The position numbers and the translations under genes are program-made. From Podaxis mareebaensis (Eukaryota; Basidiomycota; Agaricomycetes; Agaricales; Agaricaceae): a stretch of DNA of 64,000 nucleotides. The notes under the pieces were generated by a model. The model saw only the letters and a program-made list of their open reading frames with translations, was not told where the DNA came from and searched no databases. How positions within the stretch are numbered: position 1 is the first letter of the stretch; every line of letters starts with the position of its first letter. The stretch is from positions 120,420-184,419 of the forward strand of contig JAEUWP010000400.1 in the NCBI GenBank assembly GCA_018524725.1, given 5' to 3'. This document shows positions 23,863-36,512 of this stretch, piece after piece.

Positions 23863-24689
23863 TTTGTACATTTCTGGCCCCTGTGACGAATAGATCCATT
23901 CTGCATGCATAATTCAGCCGGCCTGAGCATGTGAGATTGGAAACGACTGCCGTTCACCGCTATTTAATAGTTCCCCATGAAGCTTTAAGGGCCGTACTTT
24001 TTCTCACAAGTGACTTTCAAGCAAAGGGTAGTCACGGTGAAGTTGGAACATCGGCGGGTGCCATTCCGCGGTTTTAGGTACGTTCGCTACCTAATGACTT
24101 GGCATGGCATCCCTCAAGCTTCAAGGGCGGTAATGTCCTGTAAAGTTGCGCAGAATTTTCTACGTTCTCTGAATCGTCGATTTTGCGAACCTTTCGGCAG
24201 AGTCCCAATCTCCTAATGCGGTAAGGACGCCCGAGATGGCGATGGTGATGGGGACAGGGTTTGAATGGACCTCCCTGGTGTCCAGCTCGTCGGACGCTCT
24301 AAAAATTTTGGTAGTGTCTGAGATTGAGTGACTGCCGTAGGATCCGCGTGGCACAGTGATGCGCCTGCAATGCGAAGTGCAGATCGTGAGGGGATGGCCA
24401 AAGGCGGGATAGTCGCGGGCTCATGAGCTTGGAGCAAAGAGCAAGGGATTGCAAACTAGTTGTCAGTTTGTTAGTCATTATGGCTATAAGGGTGAAGCTT
24501 CTGCGCATAAAATGTGGCGTGCGGGCACGCTTGTAAGCTGACGAACAATGTTACGGTAGGACCGTACTTGTAGAACTTATGGGTGAATAGAGTTGCGCCA
24601 CTAGACTGAAGATACTCATCCGTTACTTATTTCTAGAACCCACGGTCAAGGAAATAAGGTATAAAAACATAATGATTCAAGGTTGGTGC
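23863..24689. other. Intergenic region, 0.8 kb
   Basis: Only ORFs of under 75 codons in unrelated frames are present. I see no gene. The right end is the 5' flank of the tRNA. Confidence 0.5.
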
Positions 24690-24761
24690 AGCAGCATGGC
24701 GCAGTGGTAGCGCGCGGGGCCCATAACCCCGAGGTCACTCGATCGAAACGAGTTGCTGCTA
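24690..24761 (+). tRNA. Initiator tRNA-Met (CAT anticodon)
   Basis: A 72-nt cloverleaf. The acceptor arm AGCAGCA pairs with TGCTGCT and is followed by the discriminator A. The D arm is in GCGCAGTGGTAGCGC. The anticodon arm is GGGG-CCCATAA-CCCC with CAT. The T arm is ACTCG-ATCGAAA-CGAGT. Eukaryotic initiator hallmarks are present: an A1:U72 pair, the run of G:C pairs in the anticodon stem, and an ATCG T-loop in place of TTCG with A at both loop ends. There is no intron. A T5 terminator follows about 20 nt downstream (24781-24788). It lies 160 bp upstream of the PH-domain gene. Confidence 0.95.
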
Positions 24762-24922
24762 GTTTGTACATGATTCAATGTGTTTTTGTTGCGTTCTTGT
24801 TTTGACGCGTTGAGACGTGAGGCGCCCATTGTGAGAACCCTGCGGTCGATGACGGCGAGGTTTGAGTTGGGTTGAGTTCCCATCATCAGGCTCTGTGCCA
24901 TAGGTCACTGGAGTGATATCGC

Positions 24923-27900
24923 ATGACCTTGTCCCAATCTTATCCCCAGGAAGCTCCGCCTCCGCCTCCAAAGGCCTGGGAAGGCTCTAGCCACCTGCCC
25001 ACGTTCCAGCGGCAGGCTTCCCAGACGCAGCAGACTCACAGTCATCTACGATTTCCCTCCTCCGAACCACATCCCATGTCCGTAGCGCCCGAGAACAACA
25101 CGCAGGGTGCGGTACCCCGCCCAGCCATGCCCCATCAGACTCATTCCCGTTCGTCCTCCTTCTTTTCCTTTCTATCAAACAAACAGCAACACGACGTACA
25201 AAACAACCCTCCACCGCACCGCAAGCTGTCCTTTCAGGGAAATAGCACAAACGGCGCTCCAGGGACGCGCCGCAACACAACATCTCCCATGCAGCAACCA
25301 CTACCACAGCAACCGCAACCACCACAGTCGCCACAACAGCAGCAGTCTGTCCCAATGCAGCAGCAACCCTCCACTGCGGCCCCTTCAGGTCCTCTGAGCG
25401 CCAATACTGGCTCACAGAGCCCGAATCCTCGGCACCAGTCCCCGACGCAGCCTCCCCAGCCTCCCCCCCTCCATCCGGAAATTCGGTCGGTAGTGTCGCT
25501 CACGGTTGCACACGCACACAAGATATACTTTTCGGGGCCGCTTATTCGGCGGATCGAGAGGCAGCCGGATGGCCAAAAGCCCGCAAAGGATGAGGGCTGG
25601 ACTGAAGTTTGGGCGCAGCTGGGTGGGACTACGCTGAGCATCTGGGATATGAAGGAGATCCAGGAAGCTAGTCGGCAGGGCAAAGAGGTCCCTCCGGCAT
25701 ATGTCAATGTTACCGATGCAGTGCGTATATTTTCTTTTTTTCTCGTTCGTATCTGTGTTTATCGATTCATGCGTTCGTTATTCAGTTCGTCCAAGTGCTT
25801 GGCTCAGTGACCGTCCCCGCCACGGCAACTCAACCTTCGAGACGATATACCAACGTCCTTACGCTCAACACTGCGGGCTCTAATCTCCTGCTCTTCTCCT
25901 GCCCATCAACGAACGCGCTTATCTCATGGGCTTCGGCCTTGAGGCTATCTGCATGGGAAAAATCGCGTTTGGAAGAGATATATACCGCCCATCTAATCAG
26001 AATCACTCTTAATCGTGAGTATCTCGCTTCACCATCTGCTAAATTCAATGATCTCATCAAAACTGTTTGCGGTGCAGGTCCGGATGCGCCGACGACGCTG
26101 GTACGGGGAAAGACTGAGGGGTGGGTTAGGATTCGCGTGGCCGGTCAGACGGATTGGAAACGGGTTTGGATGGTCGTCAGTGCTGGTAATGAGGGTACAG
26201 GTGTGGACGCCGGACCGAATGGTGCACCCTCACCTGGACTTCCACCTGTACCCAGGAAGAAAAGAATGTCCAACCTCTTCTCTCGGGATCAGAGCCCACC
26301 TCGTCCCACTGGTCCCTCGAAACCCATAATTACTATGTATGGCGGGCAAAAGCCAAAAGACAAGAAGAAGCCGTTGCTGTCGTTCCGAGACGTCACTCAG
26401 GCGTTTGCTGTGTACCCCGAACGACCCGAGTTGATCAGTAGAAGCACGTTGATCAAAGCTGAAGGATTGTTGGGTGATGAGGATATGGCTCAGTCCATGA
26501 AATCAAGAGAAGGCTGGATATTGCTTATGCCTGAGATGGAAGGCACATCTGGAAATCATGCGATGGAGATGTTGAAGTGGGTGATTGGTGAGTTGATTTC
26601 GTGATTGGTCTTGTTTTTCGGGGAATATATAGCTGAGGTGTATCCATCAGCTATTCATGATGCTTTTGAGCTATACGGTCGTCCTAGAACCTGGACTTGG
26701 GACCCGCGGGAACCTATTTCTTTGATGTTCGCGTATCCAGTTGGTCCTCAGAGAGATGTGGGTTTCTTAGGTTTGGGTTGCTTGTGATTTGGTGTGGCTG
26801 ATTTCTTCCCGTAGTTACTCTTCCTTGATCGTGAAGCCGTCGAGACCTTGGACCCCAGAGACGACCGTACTTCTGCCATCAGGTCTAAACTTCTGGAGTT
26901 GTTGACAGACCGCATGCGCCATCAACAACCCCAACTTGTCCAGCAACGTCCTCCTATAACAAGTCGTACACCATCCGAACAACCTCCTACCCTGCCGCCG
27001 ATCTCCGTTGGCAGCGACTCTGGCCATCCGCAAGAGAACGGGGCTTCCGCATCCACAGCTACAGTAGGACCGCAATTGCCACCCTTGAGTTTCTCTGGAA
27101 GTCATCCGGACAGGACGCTGACTCCCATCACGGAGGGAGGCAGCATAATGACACACGGCAGGCATATGTCCGTTGACGCAGCAAACATCACATCGCCCGT
27201 GACCGCACAAGGTTCATCGAGTAACCAAGCTGCCAATGACAAACCTGATTCACCTGCACCTGTGCTTAATAGGGGACTTACTGATAGCCCCACACCTGCT
27301 ACTCCCCCTCCTGCGGCCACTACAACCAATGTTGCTACCACCTCAGTTGGTGCCTCTCCCGCTGCAGATGTTCGGCCATCTGCTCAATCAGTCAGATCGT
27401 CAACGAGCATAGACAGAGCGGCTGGTGCTACAAGTCCCATGAGTCAGAATCAAGCCAGGCCGGCCACATCTCTCAGCTCGCATTCGCATACCACACCCAA
27501 ACTGGAAACAGCGTCAAATTCAGCGGCTACGGACAAGAGCACGCCCAGCGTCGGCAAAAACAACAGCCTTACAACTTCACCAACTGCCGCGGAGCCCCTC
27601 GTCTCTCCGTACTCACCTGTTCCAAAGCCTGTTGGGTTGGCGTTGACGGAGAGTACCTCGAGTGATCGTCCCAAGTCTCCGACAGCTTCAATTTTGACGT
27701 CGCCCTATTCGCATCATGATCACGCTCAGGCGGATAGGATGTCGATTTTGACGTCCCCGCATTCGGTGTATGAACTTCAGGAGAGGGCCAGTGGAGAATC
27801 CCGAGGTTTAGCTCAAGCTGGTGCCAATTTGCGTGCTGCTTCGACCGTAAGACCTACGCCTGGCCAGCCCCTTTCGCCTACGAACGCGGGAAAGAAACCT

Positions 27901-30544
27901 GCGACTCATGAACCAGAAGACAACTTCTTGAATGAAGCGGGGGCGTTATACTTTATGCATCAGTCGCGTTTGGAAGGTGGGGGTGGGACGACTGGTCTTA
28001 GTAATAAACCGCGTCAAGTTCCCATGCCGACGACTTCAGACGAAGATGAAGACGAGGATAGTGGTTCTTCAGGAGAGTACACGAAGCCTAGTGATAAAGG
28101 TCCCAACGCCGGTGGGTATCTGGACACTACCGGATCGACACTGACAGGAGAACTAACATCATGACTGTCAACAGCTATAAATAACGACCGATCACCCCCT
28201 GTCCGACAGGGGACACCGATGGCATTTATGGACCGAACATCGCAAACCTCAACTTCGACATCGACACCTGCCACAGCGAAATCTTCCGGAGCAGGAACAA
28301 GTCCTAGGATGCCCTCGAGCTCGCCGAAACCGACGACGACGACACCAACGACGGTTGCACCATTGAGATTGGGTACAAACTCAGGGACTGATCGGGGGAA
28401 CCCTGTACCTGGACCAATGTCAGCAACATCAAACCGGGCTGGCTTGGGACGTAAGCCCTCGGGCGCACGTGCTCAAGCAACTTCGCGCACGCCTTATAAC
28501 GGCACTGGCCTTCCTGTGTCTCACCAACTCACTGAAGAAGAGGAAACCAGCGAAGATCAAAATATGCCAGCCCCCGTTGTTGCTCCTCGCCATGCTTCCG
28601 CTGCCAACAATAATGGTGTTCCTTTGTCTTCGCCTGTCCCGTCGCAACCGAAACCCGCCTTTGTGAAAAACCTCGAGGCTCAGGGAGATGTCGAGGAACC
28701 GAACGAGGATGTGTTGGCGGCGATTTCGTATCTCAATGTCGCGGACGGGCAGGAAGGGTCGGCCACCGGCAGTGATGGTGCAGCACCGAAGGTGGAGCCG
28801 TTGAAGGTTGGCACTCAAAATCGGTCGGGGTTGGGTGTGGGTGGTGGGGAAAAGGAGCGGCCTCTACATTCGGCATCGAGTGTTTCGGACTCGGGACCAG
28901 GGCCGCAGTTCAAGTCGTCGTTTGCGCCTTCTACGTCTGCCGCGAAACGTAAAGCTAAGGCTCAGGCACAACAGGCGGCTCACAATGCGGCTGTGCATAA
29001 ACCTGGGCGGGCGAATGGGAAGAGGAAGTCGAGGGCTACGGGTGGCTGGAATGATAGTACGGACGAGGAGGATGAAGAAGAGGAAGAGGACGAGGACGAG
29101 GATGATGAGGAGGTTGATTCTGATAATGTGCCGCCTAGGATGCAAAATGCCAGGCCGTCGGTGTATGGACAGCTTACTGGTGAAGGTCCTTCTCAGCCGT
29201 CCCACTTACGAGCTCCTCGCACGTTGCCTCAGCCGCCTAGTTCTAGACCTGGTGAGTAGATCATTTGATTTGAAATTTTTTTCTATTGGTACATGGCGTC
29301 TTCTGACTCGAAACCTATTTTTGCCCTTGCGTATTGCGTGGGTAATTTCATTAGGCGTTGATGACCACCACAATCTCCCTCAACCTCGGCGTCTCGCATC
29401 TGATCAGTTCTCCGAAACTCGACGCACGTATTATGATGATGGACCGCAGATCCGTACTCAGTCAGAGTTCCCTCAGCCTGGTGCGGCAAGACAGACGATG
29501 TGGAGTCAGGTTTTGGAACCTGGAAAGCATGTCAATCCTATGGAACAGTCTTCCCAAGCCCGAGATACCTTTGTTCAGTTGGATACTTCGGAGACTATGA
29601 CCAAGGCTTTCACACCGCAAGGGTTACTTTCTGCTGGGTTGCAGGATAAGCAGGATAGGTCTGCGAAGAGGCAAGAGGAACTCGCGAGGGAGACAGGTGC
29701 TTCACTTATTAATGTTCCCAACAAACCACCTCCACCTCAGACTGGGTTGCTTGGCGCTATCACTGCGCACGAGAGGGAGAGGAAGAGGGAAGGAGGCGTC
29801 GGTGCTGCGTTGACAGAGAGGGAGAGGGAAAAGAGGCTGGCGGAGGAGAGGCAAAGGAGGTTTGACGAACAGCAGAGGCAGCAGTTGGAACAAATGCAGC
29901 AGGGTGGGTCGATGTACGGTGGTTATGGATTCAACCCGATGATGAATCCCATGATGATGGGTATGAATCCGATGATGATGAACCCTATGATGACGGGTGG
30001 AGGGTTGTCGCCGATGATGACTGGGGGAGGGATGAACCCTATGATGACGGGTGGCGGGATGAATCCCATGATGGGCTTCCCCGGAATGTTGAATCCTCAA
30101 CAGATGTTCGCGGCGCAACAGGCTGCTGCTGCTGCATATCAACAGGCGATGATGGCGTTCTCGGTCGCAGGATCGCAAGTTGGCGGAGAGGGAAGGGAGC
30201 AGCACCCGAATATGCCCATGGGCCAGAATATGACCGGGGGCAATATGCCTGGGTTTGACCCGAGGATGTCGATGATGGGGATGCCGATGATGGGTGGCAT
30301 GGGTATGGGCATGGGTGTGACGCCGACTATGACCGGAAACTTTGACTCGAGGTTCCCGCCTGGTGCTGGTAACTCGCCCCCGGGAGGTGCTGGTGGTGAG
30401 GGTGGTGGACTGTTGCCGCCCACTGGACCCAGCCAATTCTCGTCGCAGACTAATTCGCCTGTCGGACGTGGATCGCCCCTGGCCCGACCTGCGGATGGTG
30501 CTGAACGTCCAGCTACTCCCAAGCAGAAACCAGAAAACCAGTAA
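24923..30544 (+). CDS. Skg3/Caf120-like PH-domain protein
   Basis: A large fungal protein of roughly 1,700 aa. After a Pro/Gln/Ser-rich N terminus (about 190 aa), a conserved region starts at HKIYFSGPLIRRIER with EVWAQLGGTTLSIWDMKEI, the beginning of a PH-like fold. It continues over short introns through NTAGSNLLLFSCPSTNALISW, a second module (GWVRIRVAGQTDWKRVWMVV) and SFRDVTQAFAVYPERPELIS, then FELYGRPRTWTWDPREPISLMF. From about 26850 on, the protein is disordered and Ser/Pro/Thr-rich. A conserved C-terminal block has TMTKAFTPQGLLSAGLQDKQ, LINVPNKPPPPQTGLLGAIT and a charged coiled coil (about 29760-29900). The tail is a Met/Gly-rich repeat. In yeast these proteins link to bud-site/polarity complexes (Skg3) and Ccr4-Not (Caf120); the role here is inferred. 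Confidence 0.82.
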
Positions 30545-31132
30545 TGGCTTGGTGGGTTTCGTTTTTCATCTTGGTGTTGAATAGACTGTTTTTTATCCCT
30601 CGATTGTTACATGGACTTTGGTTTCGTTGCCTGTGTATATGCCAGGTTTCTGTTAATTCACATATGCTAGATGTCTCTCATTTCTTCTCTGGTCTTCCTT
30701 TAATGTCTCTTCAGTACAGCATCCATCATTTGTTTACTACCCAGTCAGTCGTTTGTTTCTTGTTCCATCTCTTCGTGAGTGTTTTTTCGGGCTCGTTCAG
30801 ACCATCCTATACACCTGTGGATTGGTCTCAAAAAGTCACCTCATCGATTATATAGGGTTCCCCATATCCCCCTTTATGTTATATCATTTCGTCGCCCAGC
30901 TGTGCAGTAATGAGAGACAGATTCCTGCGTCGTGAGTGTTAATGTGAGAGAAGTCCCTCAAGAGCATAGCCACCTGACTGAGTCACCAACTTGGTATTCA
31001 TCTCCCACTCTATATTAGGTTCATCCCAACGCTGGTGACCCTTGTGCATGAACTGTGTACCACTCCAATGAGAGAGATAATCTCCAAACCTTTCTGGTCT
31101 TGATTCGCGACCATACATCATCATAGACGAGT
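30545..31132. other. Intergenic region, 0.6 kb
   Basis: T-rich 3' flank of the PH-domain gene and promoter side of the XPG gene. No gene is seen. Confidence 0.5.
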
Positions 31133-34100
31133 ATGGGTGTTAAATCCCTCTGGACACTCCTAACCCCAGTCGGCCGTCCCATTCTGTGCGCATTTCTCAT
31201 TCACTCCCGTGTCATTTATTAACCAAGGGACCATATAGGCTAGAGACGGTGGAGGGAAAGGCCATGGCTATTGACTCGAGTATCTGGATCTATCAATTCC
31301 AAGCTACCATGCGAGACAAGGAAGGACGCGCTCTTGTCAACGCGCACGTTCTTGGTTTTCTAAGGCGTATCACGAAGCTATTATTTTATGGGATCAAGCC
31401 TGTCTTTGTGTTTGATGGAGGGGCACCTGCGTTGAAGAGGTCTACACTGAACGAGAGGAAGAAAAAGAAGAGTGGTGCTGCTTTGAGCCATGCGAAGATT
31501 GCTGAGAGGTTGCTTGCTGCCCAGATGAGGAAGGAGGCTCTGAACCATGCTCAGTGAGTGTCTCCTGTACGTTCTGTTTTTGTGTAGGCTGACGGCGCTC
31601 ATTCATATATAGGAGTAAGAACCCTTCTAAGGGCAAAGGAAAGGAAAAGGCCAGACCACCTGATGATATTGCTCTTGACGAGAATACGGTCTATCTCGAG
31701 GATATTGATGGTTCTATACCCAAGACTCCGGCGAAAGCAAAGCCACCTACACCTTCATCAAGTGCAAAAAAGAACAAATACCATGACCACGATCCTTACC
31801 GGCTTCCTGAGGTCGACATGGACGAGGTTGTAGCCAAAGCTACGCGAACCAGTGCACCCGATCCACGACTCGCAACTGAGGATGAACTCCGCGCCTTCAT
31901 TGAAGAGATGCGCCCTGAGGATTTTGATATCACATCCCCCGAGTTTCGCGAACTTCCGACAGAAGTCCAGTATGAAATTATTGGTGACTTGAGGCTGAAG
32001 TCTCGGCAAACCTCGTACGCACGGCTACAGAAGATGCTCAGACTGGCTCCCACACCAATGGACTTCTCGAAGCAACAAATCATTAATCTAAAACAGCGGA
32101 ACGCATTGACACAACAGTTATTGGTCACGACGGACAGTATTGGAAGTTCTCATTTAGCGATACCTGTGCGGATTGCAAGCGAGAGGAATAGGCAGTATGT
32201 GTTAACGAAGAATGAAGGAGCAGATGGTGGATGGGTACTTGCTATTCAGGATAAGACTGGGACAGCGTCAGAGAAGCCCATTTTGATTGATGTAGAGGAA
32301 CGGAAGGACGAAGAGGATGAGGGTGCTGACATGGAAGAGGTCGATACGTGAGTATAGCATCCGAAGTTCTTCCTATTCATACTGACCTACCGCTTCTAGC
32401 ACCAATACTGCAGATACTATGGATCCCGATCTACGACAATACCAAAGAGAGATGGCACTCTCGGCCATTGCTGGACGATACACTCCCAAGAAACTTGCCC
32501 CATTGACGACGAAGCCCATCAACCGGAACTCTAAACCACTTTTTGACCTCGACGCTGACGACGAAGATGATGATGGAGCCATTCATCAGGCCATGGAACA
32601 AATTGAGGATGAAGAAGACGAAGAACTCGCTTTTGCTATTCAGGAATCCCTGGATCATGCCAAAAGCACTGCGCAGCAGACAAGCTCACGCGCCAGTCCT
32701 ACTAAAGCACCCTCATCTGAATTATTAAAGGAATCGCCAAGATCGGTTGGTTTTCCTAATGCTCGACGGCCCTCTCCCGAAGTCGATATATTCACACCTT
32801 CCGGTTTGGAAACGGCTTTGGCTTTCGCTGGAACGGGGCCCTCCAGGAGGATCTTGGGCAGGAATATCTCTGAGTCTCAGGAAAAGAACAAAAGCTCCTT
32901 CGGAATACCGTCCCTTCTTTCCTCTTCCCGATCGCATCCGACTTCCTCAAATACGACTCCGAAAATTAATGGAATCAATGAAAACGCCTTAAGGTCAGAA
33001 GCTATTCCACCTTCTGAAGAACTACCGCCACTTTCTACGACACCTCCTTCTACGATCCCCGGCTTTCGGGCGTTGACCGATTCCGAAGAGGATGATGATA
33101 TGGAGGAGGTTGACGTTCCCGCTTCCGTTCCTGTGGTCGAAACAGAAACAGAAATACAACCAACGGACGAGCAGGACAAGACAAGTATATCACCTCTGAA
33201 GCCGCCTCATGATCAAATCGAAAGCGAGGACAATGATATGGAAGAGGTAGAAGTTGTGATACTCAAGCCAATACCCACGGAGAAGTTAGCCATGTCGCCC
33301 CGGCTGTCCTCCGAGTCAAGCCTCCCCAAAAATCCATTGTCCCGACCCGAACCGGAGGCCCAGCCACAAGCCCTAGCACCGACCGTTGTCGCCAACATTT
33401 CTGATACACCCACATTCTCTCCTCCGTCTACACCTGATAAGCGAACCGAGACACCTCTTTTTGCATGGTCCAGATCTCCCTCACCTTCTCGAAATCGTGA
33501 GGCCTCAGCAGGGCTTGGCGAGGCATCCGCTATAGCTATCCCAACGATCGACGTTGCCTCCTATCAACCCGACCACGAAGGAGACCTAGGAAACGCCGAA
33601 AACGAAAACGTAGAGGAAGAACACTGGGATGCAGCACACGAAATGGACCCGCATGCCGAGGAGGGTGAATTCGCGAGGTTCCTTTCGCAGGTCAAGGGCA
33701 GGGACCTGGACGATGTCAGGAAGGAGATTGACGATGAGATTAAGGTATTGAACGAACAGAGGAAGGCTGCAATGAGGGACTCGGAGGACATCACACAACA
33801 GATGATTTCCCAGATCATGGTCAGTCGCTCTAACTATCTAGCCTGGGCAGTACATCTGACAACATGCTGTAGACAATGTTGCGGTTATTCGGCATACCTT
33901 ATATCACCGCGCCGATGGAAGCCGAGGCCCAATGCGCAGAACTCGTTTCCCTAGGCTTAGTCGATGGCGTAATCACAGACGATTCTGATGTCTTCCTGTT
34001 TGGTGCTCAAAGAGTCTACAAAAATATGTTCAACCAGTCCAAGACAGTGGAACTATTCCTGCTCAGCGATCTCGAGAGGGAATTGGGCTTGGACAGAGAC

Positions 34101-35167
34101 ACGCTAATCAGATTGGCGTATCTGCTAGGAAGTGATTATACAGAGGGCTTGAGTGGCGTAGGACCGGTTTTGGCCATGGAATTATTGAAGGAGTTTCCTG
34201 GAAAGGAGGGATTGCATAAGTTTGCAGATTGGTGGAGGAGGGTACAAGAGGGGAAAGATAAGGAAGGGGAAAGCAATACGAAGTTCAGGCGGCAGCTAGT
34301 AAGTCCAGCCTATGACGATGTCGGATCGCATTCTAACGTCGTGAGTAGAAAAAGAAGTTCAAGGACCTTTATCTACCTGCAGACTGGCCTAACCCCGCCG
34401 TGGTCAGTACTTTCCTTAGGAGGTTCCAGATTCAAAGCTTACATTTTGGACAGCGCGACGCATATTATCATCCTACAGTCGACAGTTCGGAGGAGCCGTT
34501 CAAATGGGGTTTGCCTGACCTTGACGCCCTTCGCGCATTTTTCAATCAAGAACTTGGATGGGGACAAACCAAGGTCGACGAGCTTCTATTACCCATCATT
34601 CAGAAGATGAATCGAAGGCGTACTAACACCTCTGGAACTGCATCTGGAATGCAAGGTAGTCTCTCGGAATGGGTCAAGGCACACTCTGGGAACAACTTCT
34701 CAGGGAACCTAGCGCCGAGAAAGAAAGAAGTCTATTCAAGCCGTCGTTTGCAACAGGTCGTTACGGAGTTCAGGAAGAAGAGGAAGGCCGGTTCTGTCGG
34801 CCCGAGCAGGAGTGGAAGTGGGAGTGAAAGCGAAAATGGAGAGGAGAGTACGGATGAGCCTATGAAGAAAAGGCAGAAGGCGAAGTCAGGTGCACGGGGA
34901 GGATCGACCAACGGGGAAAGGAGTGTAAGAGGAGGCAAGAGGGCCGTAGGAAGGCGAAAGAACACGGACAAAAAGAAACACGATGATGACGACTATACTG
35001 AGGGGAGCGGAGGCAATGAGGAAGACAATGACGGTGCTCGAGAAGTCACAGCAATCTCCGAATCACGGCCCCGTCCAAGACCCCGTCCTGTTAGGACGCG
35101 GAAATCGGCTGCAGAAACCGATGTCGTGGACACGTCAGACCAGATGGGAGTGGAACAGGAAGCGTGA
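31133..35167 (+). CDS. RAD2/XPG-family structure-specific endonuclease (nucleotide excision repair)
   Basis: It cuts 3' of the lesion in nucleotide excision repair. Exon 1 (31133-31185) starts [18 protein letters not shown], the free N terminus that binds DNA ends. It joins [20 protein letters not shown], the XPG-N block with the first metal-binding Asp. [15 protein letters not shown] holds the second Asp. A long acidic, disordered spacer (about 600 aa) separates the two catalytic halves, as in Rad2/XPG and unlike FEN1. XPG-I follows: [12 protein letters not shown] and [12 protein letters not shown], with the Glu and Asp ligands present. The H2TH region is [15 protein letters not shown]. The basic C-terminal tail ([18 protein letters not shown], then Ser/Gly/Lys-rich) ends at TGA 35165. 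About 1,200 aa. The last 550 bp is repeated at 38126-38690. Confidence 0.9.
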
Positions 35168-36512
35168 GGTTCAGAGTACATTACAAGTTATACTGAATTA
35201 TGCATTATCTGCTCCACATCCTTTGCTCGACCCTTCTAGACCATGGCTCCATGGTCCGGCTCAACTGGAGAAATCTTCAGGCCTTCTACCTCAGCACTTC
35301 AGTTGTTCGTCGTGTAAACTTGGGTGTAGAAAGGGAGGAGTACTTGAATTGAATGAACACAAAGATGCGACATCTCAGTAGGGGTATAACAAAACGGGAG
35401 CTTGGATATAGGGTCAATCACCCACTATTAATCGCTATCATCTGAAACGAAGTTTGACTCTCACCCGCCCATGCTGGAATCCAGGATCTCGTACACTCAC
35501 TCTTTCTATCAACTAGAACCCTCTAAGAAACTGATTGTTTTCCTTCTCGAGACTTCCTCTGTTTGCAGGGAGGCCACATCCAGGCTCTGGCAGCAACGGT
35601 AAGGGAACATACACTTGCCGGCGCGCTTTGATCCATGTACTGCCAGACACCTCTGGTAGCAGATTCAACGCGGGAGGAGACTCATACACGCACTTCCACT
35701 CCATTTCAGCCCTTCTGACATTGAACGAGAAGCCAGGGCTTCAGGGATCACTTGCACATTGTGGCTGTAAACCGGGCTAGGATACATGAAGTCGTTAGCC
35801 TGAGGAACGCGCGTTGGTCGGGAAGCATTTGCCAATGACACGGAAGGCTTCCTGTGAATTGCACCACACATGAGATAGGGCTGAGATGGATTCTCTCGAA
35901 ACTCCAACAGGAGCCTTGCAAGGCTTCGCATCTGGGGCGATCCATCCGCCTGGTCTGGTCCCTCTACACCGCACCCCCTCAAAAGGGCCGTGCTAAAAAC
36001 AATTCAATCATAAATGATAGTGGTATTCTGGTCCGTGAATTTGCCTTTACAGCCCACGGAACACCAATTTTCGCTCATGATAATTTGATAGTCACTGCCT
36101 TTTTCGGAAACCGGGAGCCTTAATAAATTACTGAAGCCTCCTTTTCTTATTTCCCCTTCTCTGCTGGAAGATGAGTCAAGATTGGTCGCAGCAGAAGGGC
36201 TTTCATGAGACCAAGCGAGCCTAACCAGACTTTAAAGATAACAGAGCGCATATGATGTGGTTTCGTTCAGCAAATAGCATTCTAACAAAGCCAAGTGCAA
36301 ACTTAACTTTGGGGCTGAGTGCCGAGCGCTCGGCTTCCTACTACGCCCCATATATAATATAACCTGCGCCATGCACCGCGGGCCGGCGTCCCTCTTGTTC
36401 CATATGCACTGGGGGTTCTATTTTTGTCCTGGTAAACCATAAGAACACCTTTTGGCATGCATCGGCCGCGGGAAATTCAACAATCGTTTTTACATGAATC
36501 AGACTCTTGGTC
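35168..36512. other. Intergenic part of unit A
   Basis: This stretch is matched, with many substitutions and small indels, by 38691-39960 in unit B (shared landmarks include GGCAGCAACGG and CCCCTTCTCTGCT). ORFs under 110 codons differ between the copies and show no domain, so I do not call a gene. Confidence 0.5.

Noticed and set aside
24987..25707. Minus-strand ORFs of 142 and 157 codons
   Set aside because: They are shadows of the Gln/Pro-rich N terminus of the PH-domain protein.
28808..29259. Arg-rich plus-strand extension leading into the last exon of the PH-domain gene as a 578-codon ORF
   Set aside because: The frame through 28808-29350 is out of phase with the conserved coding frame. 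Only the part after the AG at about 29354 is real exon; the rest is a frame shadow plus intron.
29702..30436. 244-codon minus-strand ORF rich in His and Arg
   Set aside because: It is the complement of the Met/Gly repeat region (ATG-rich codons read as CAT/CAC). There is no independent support.
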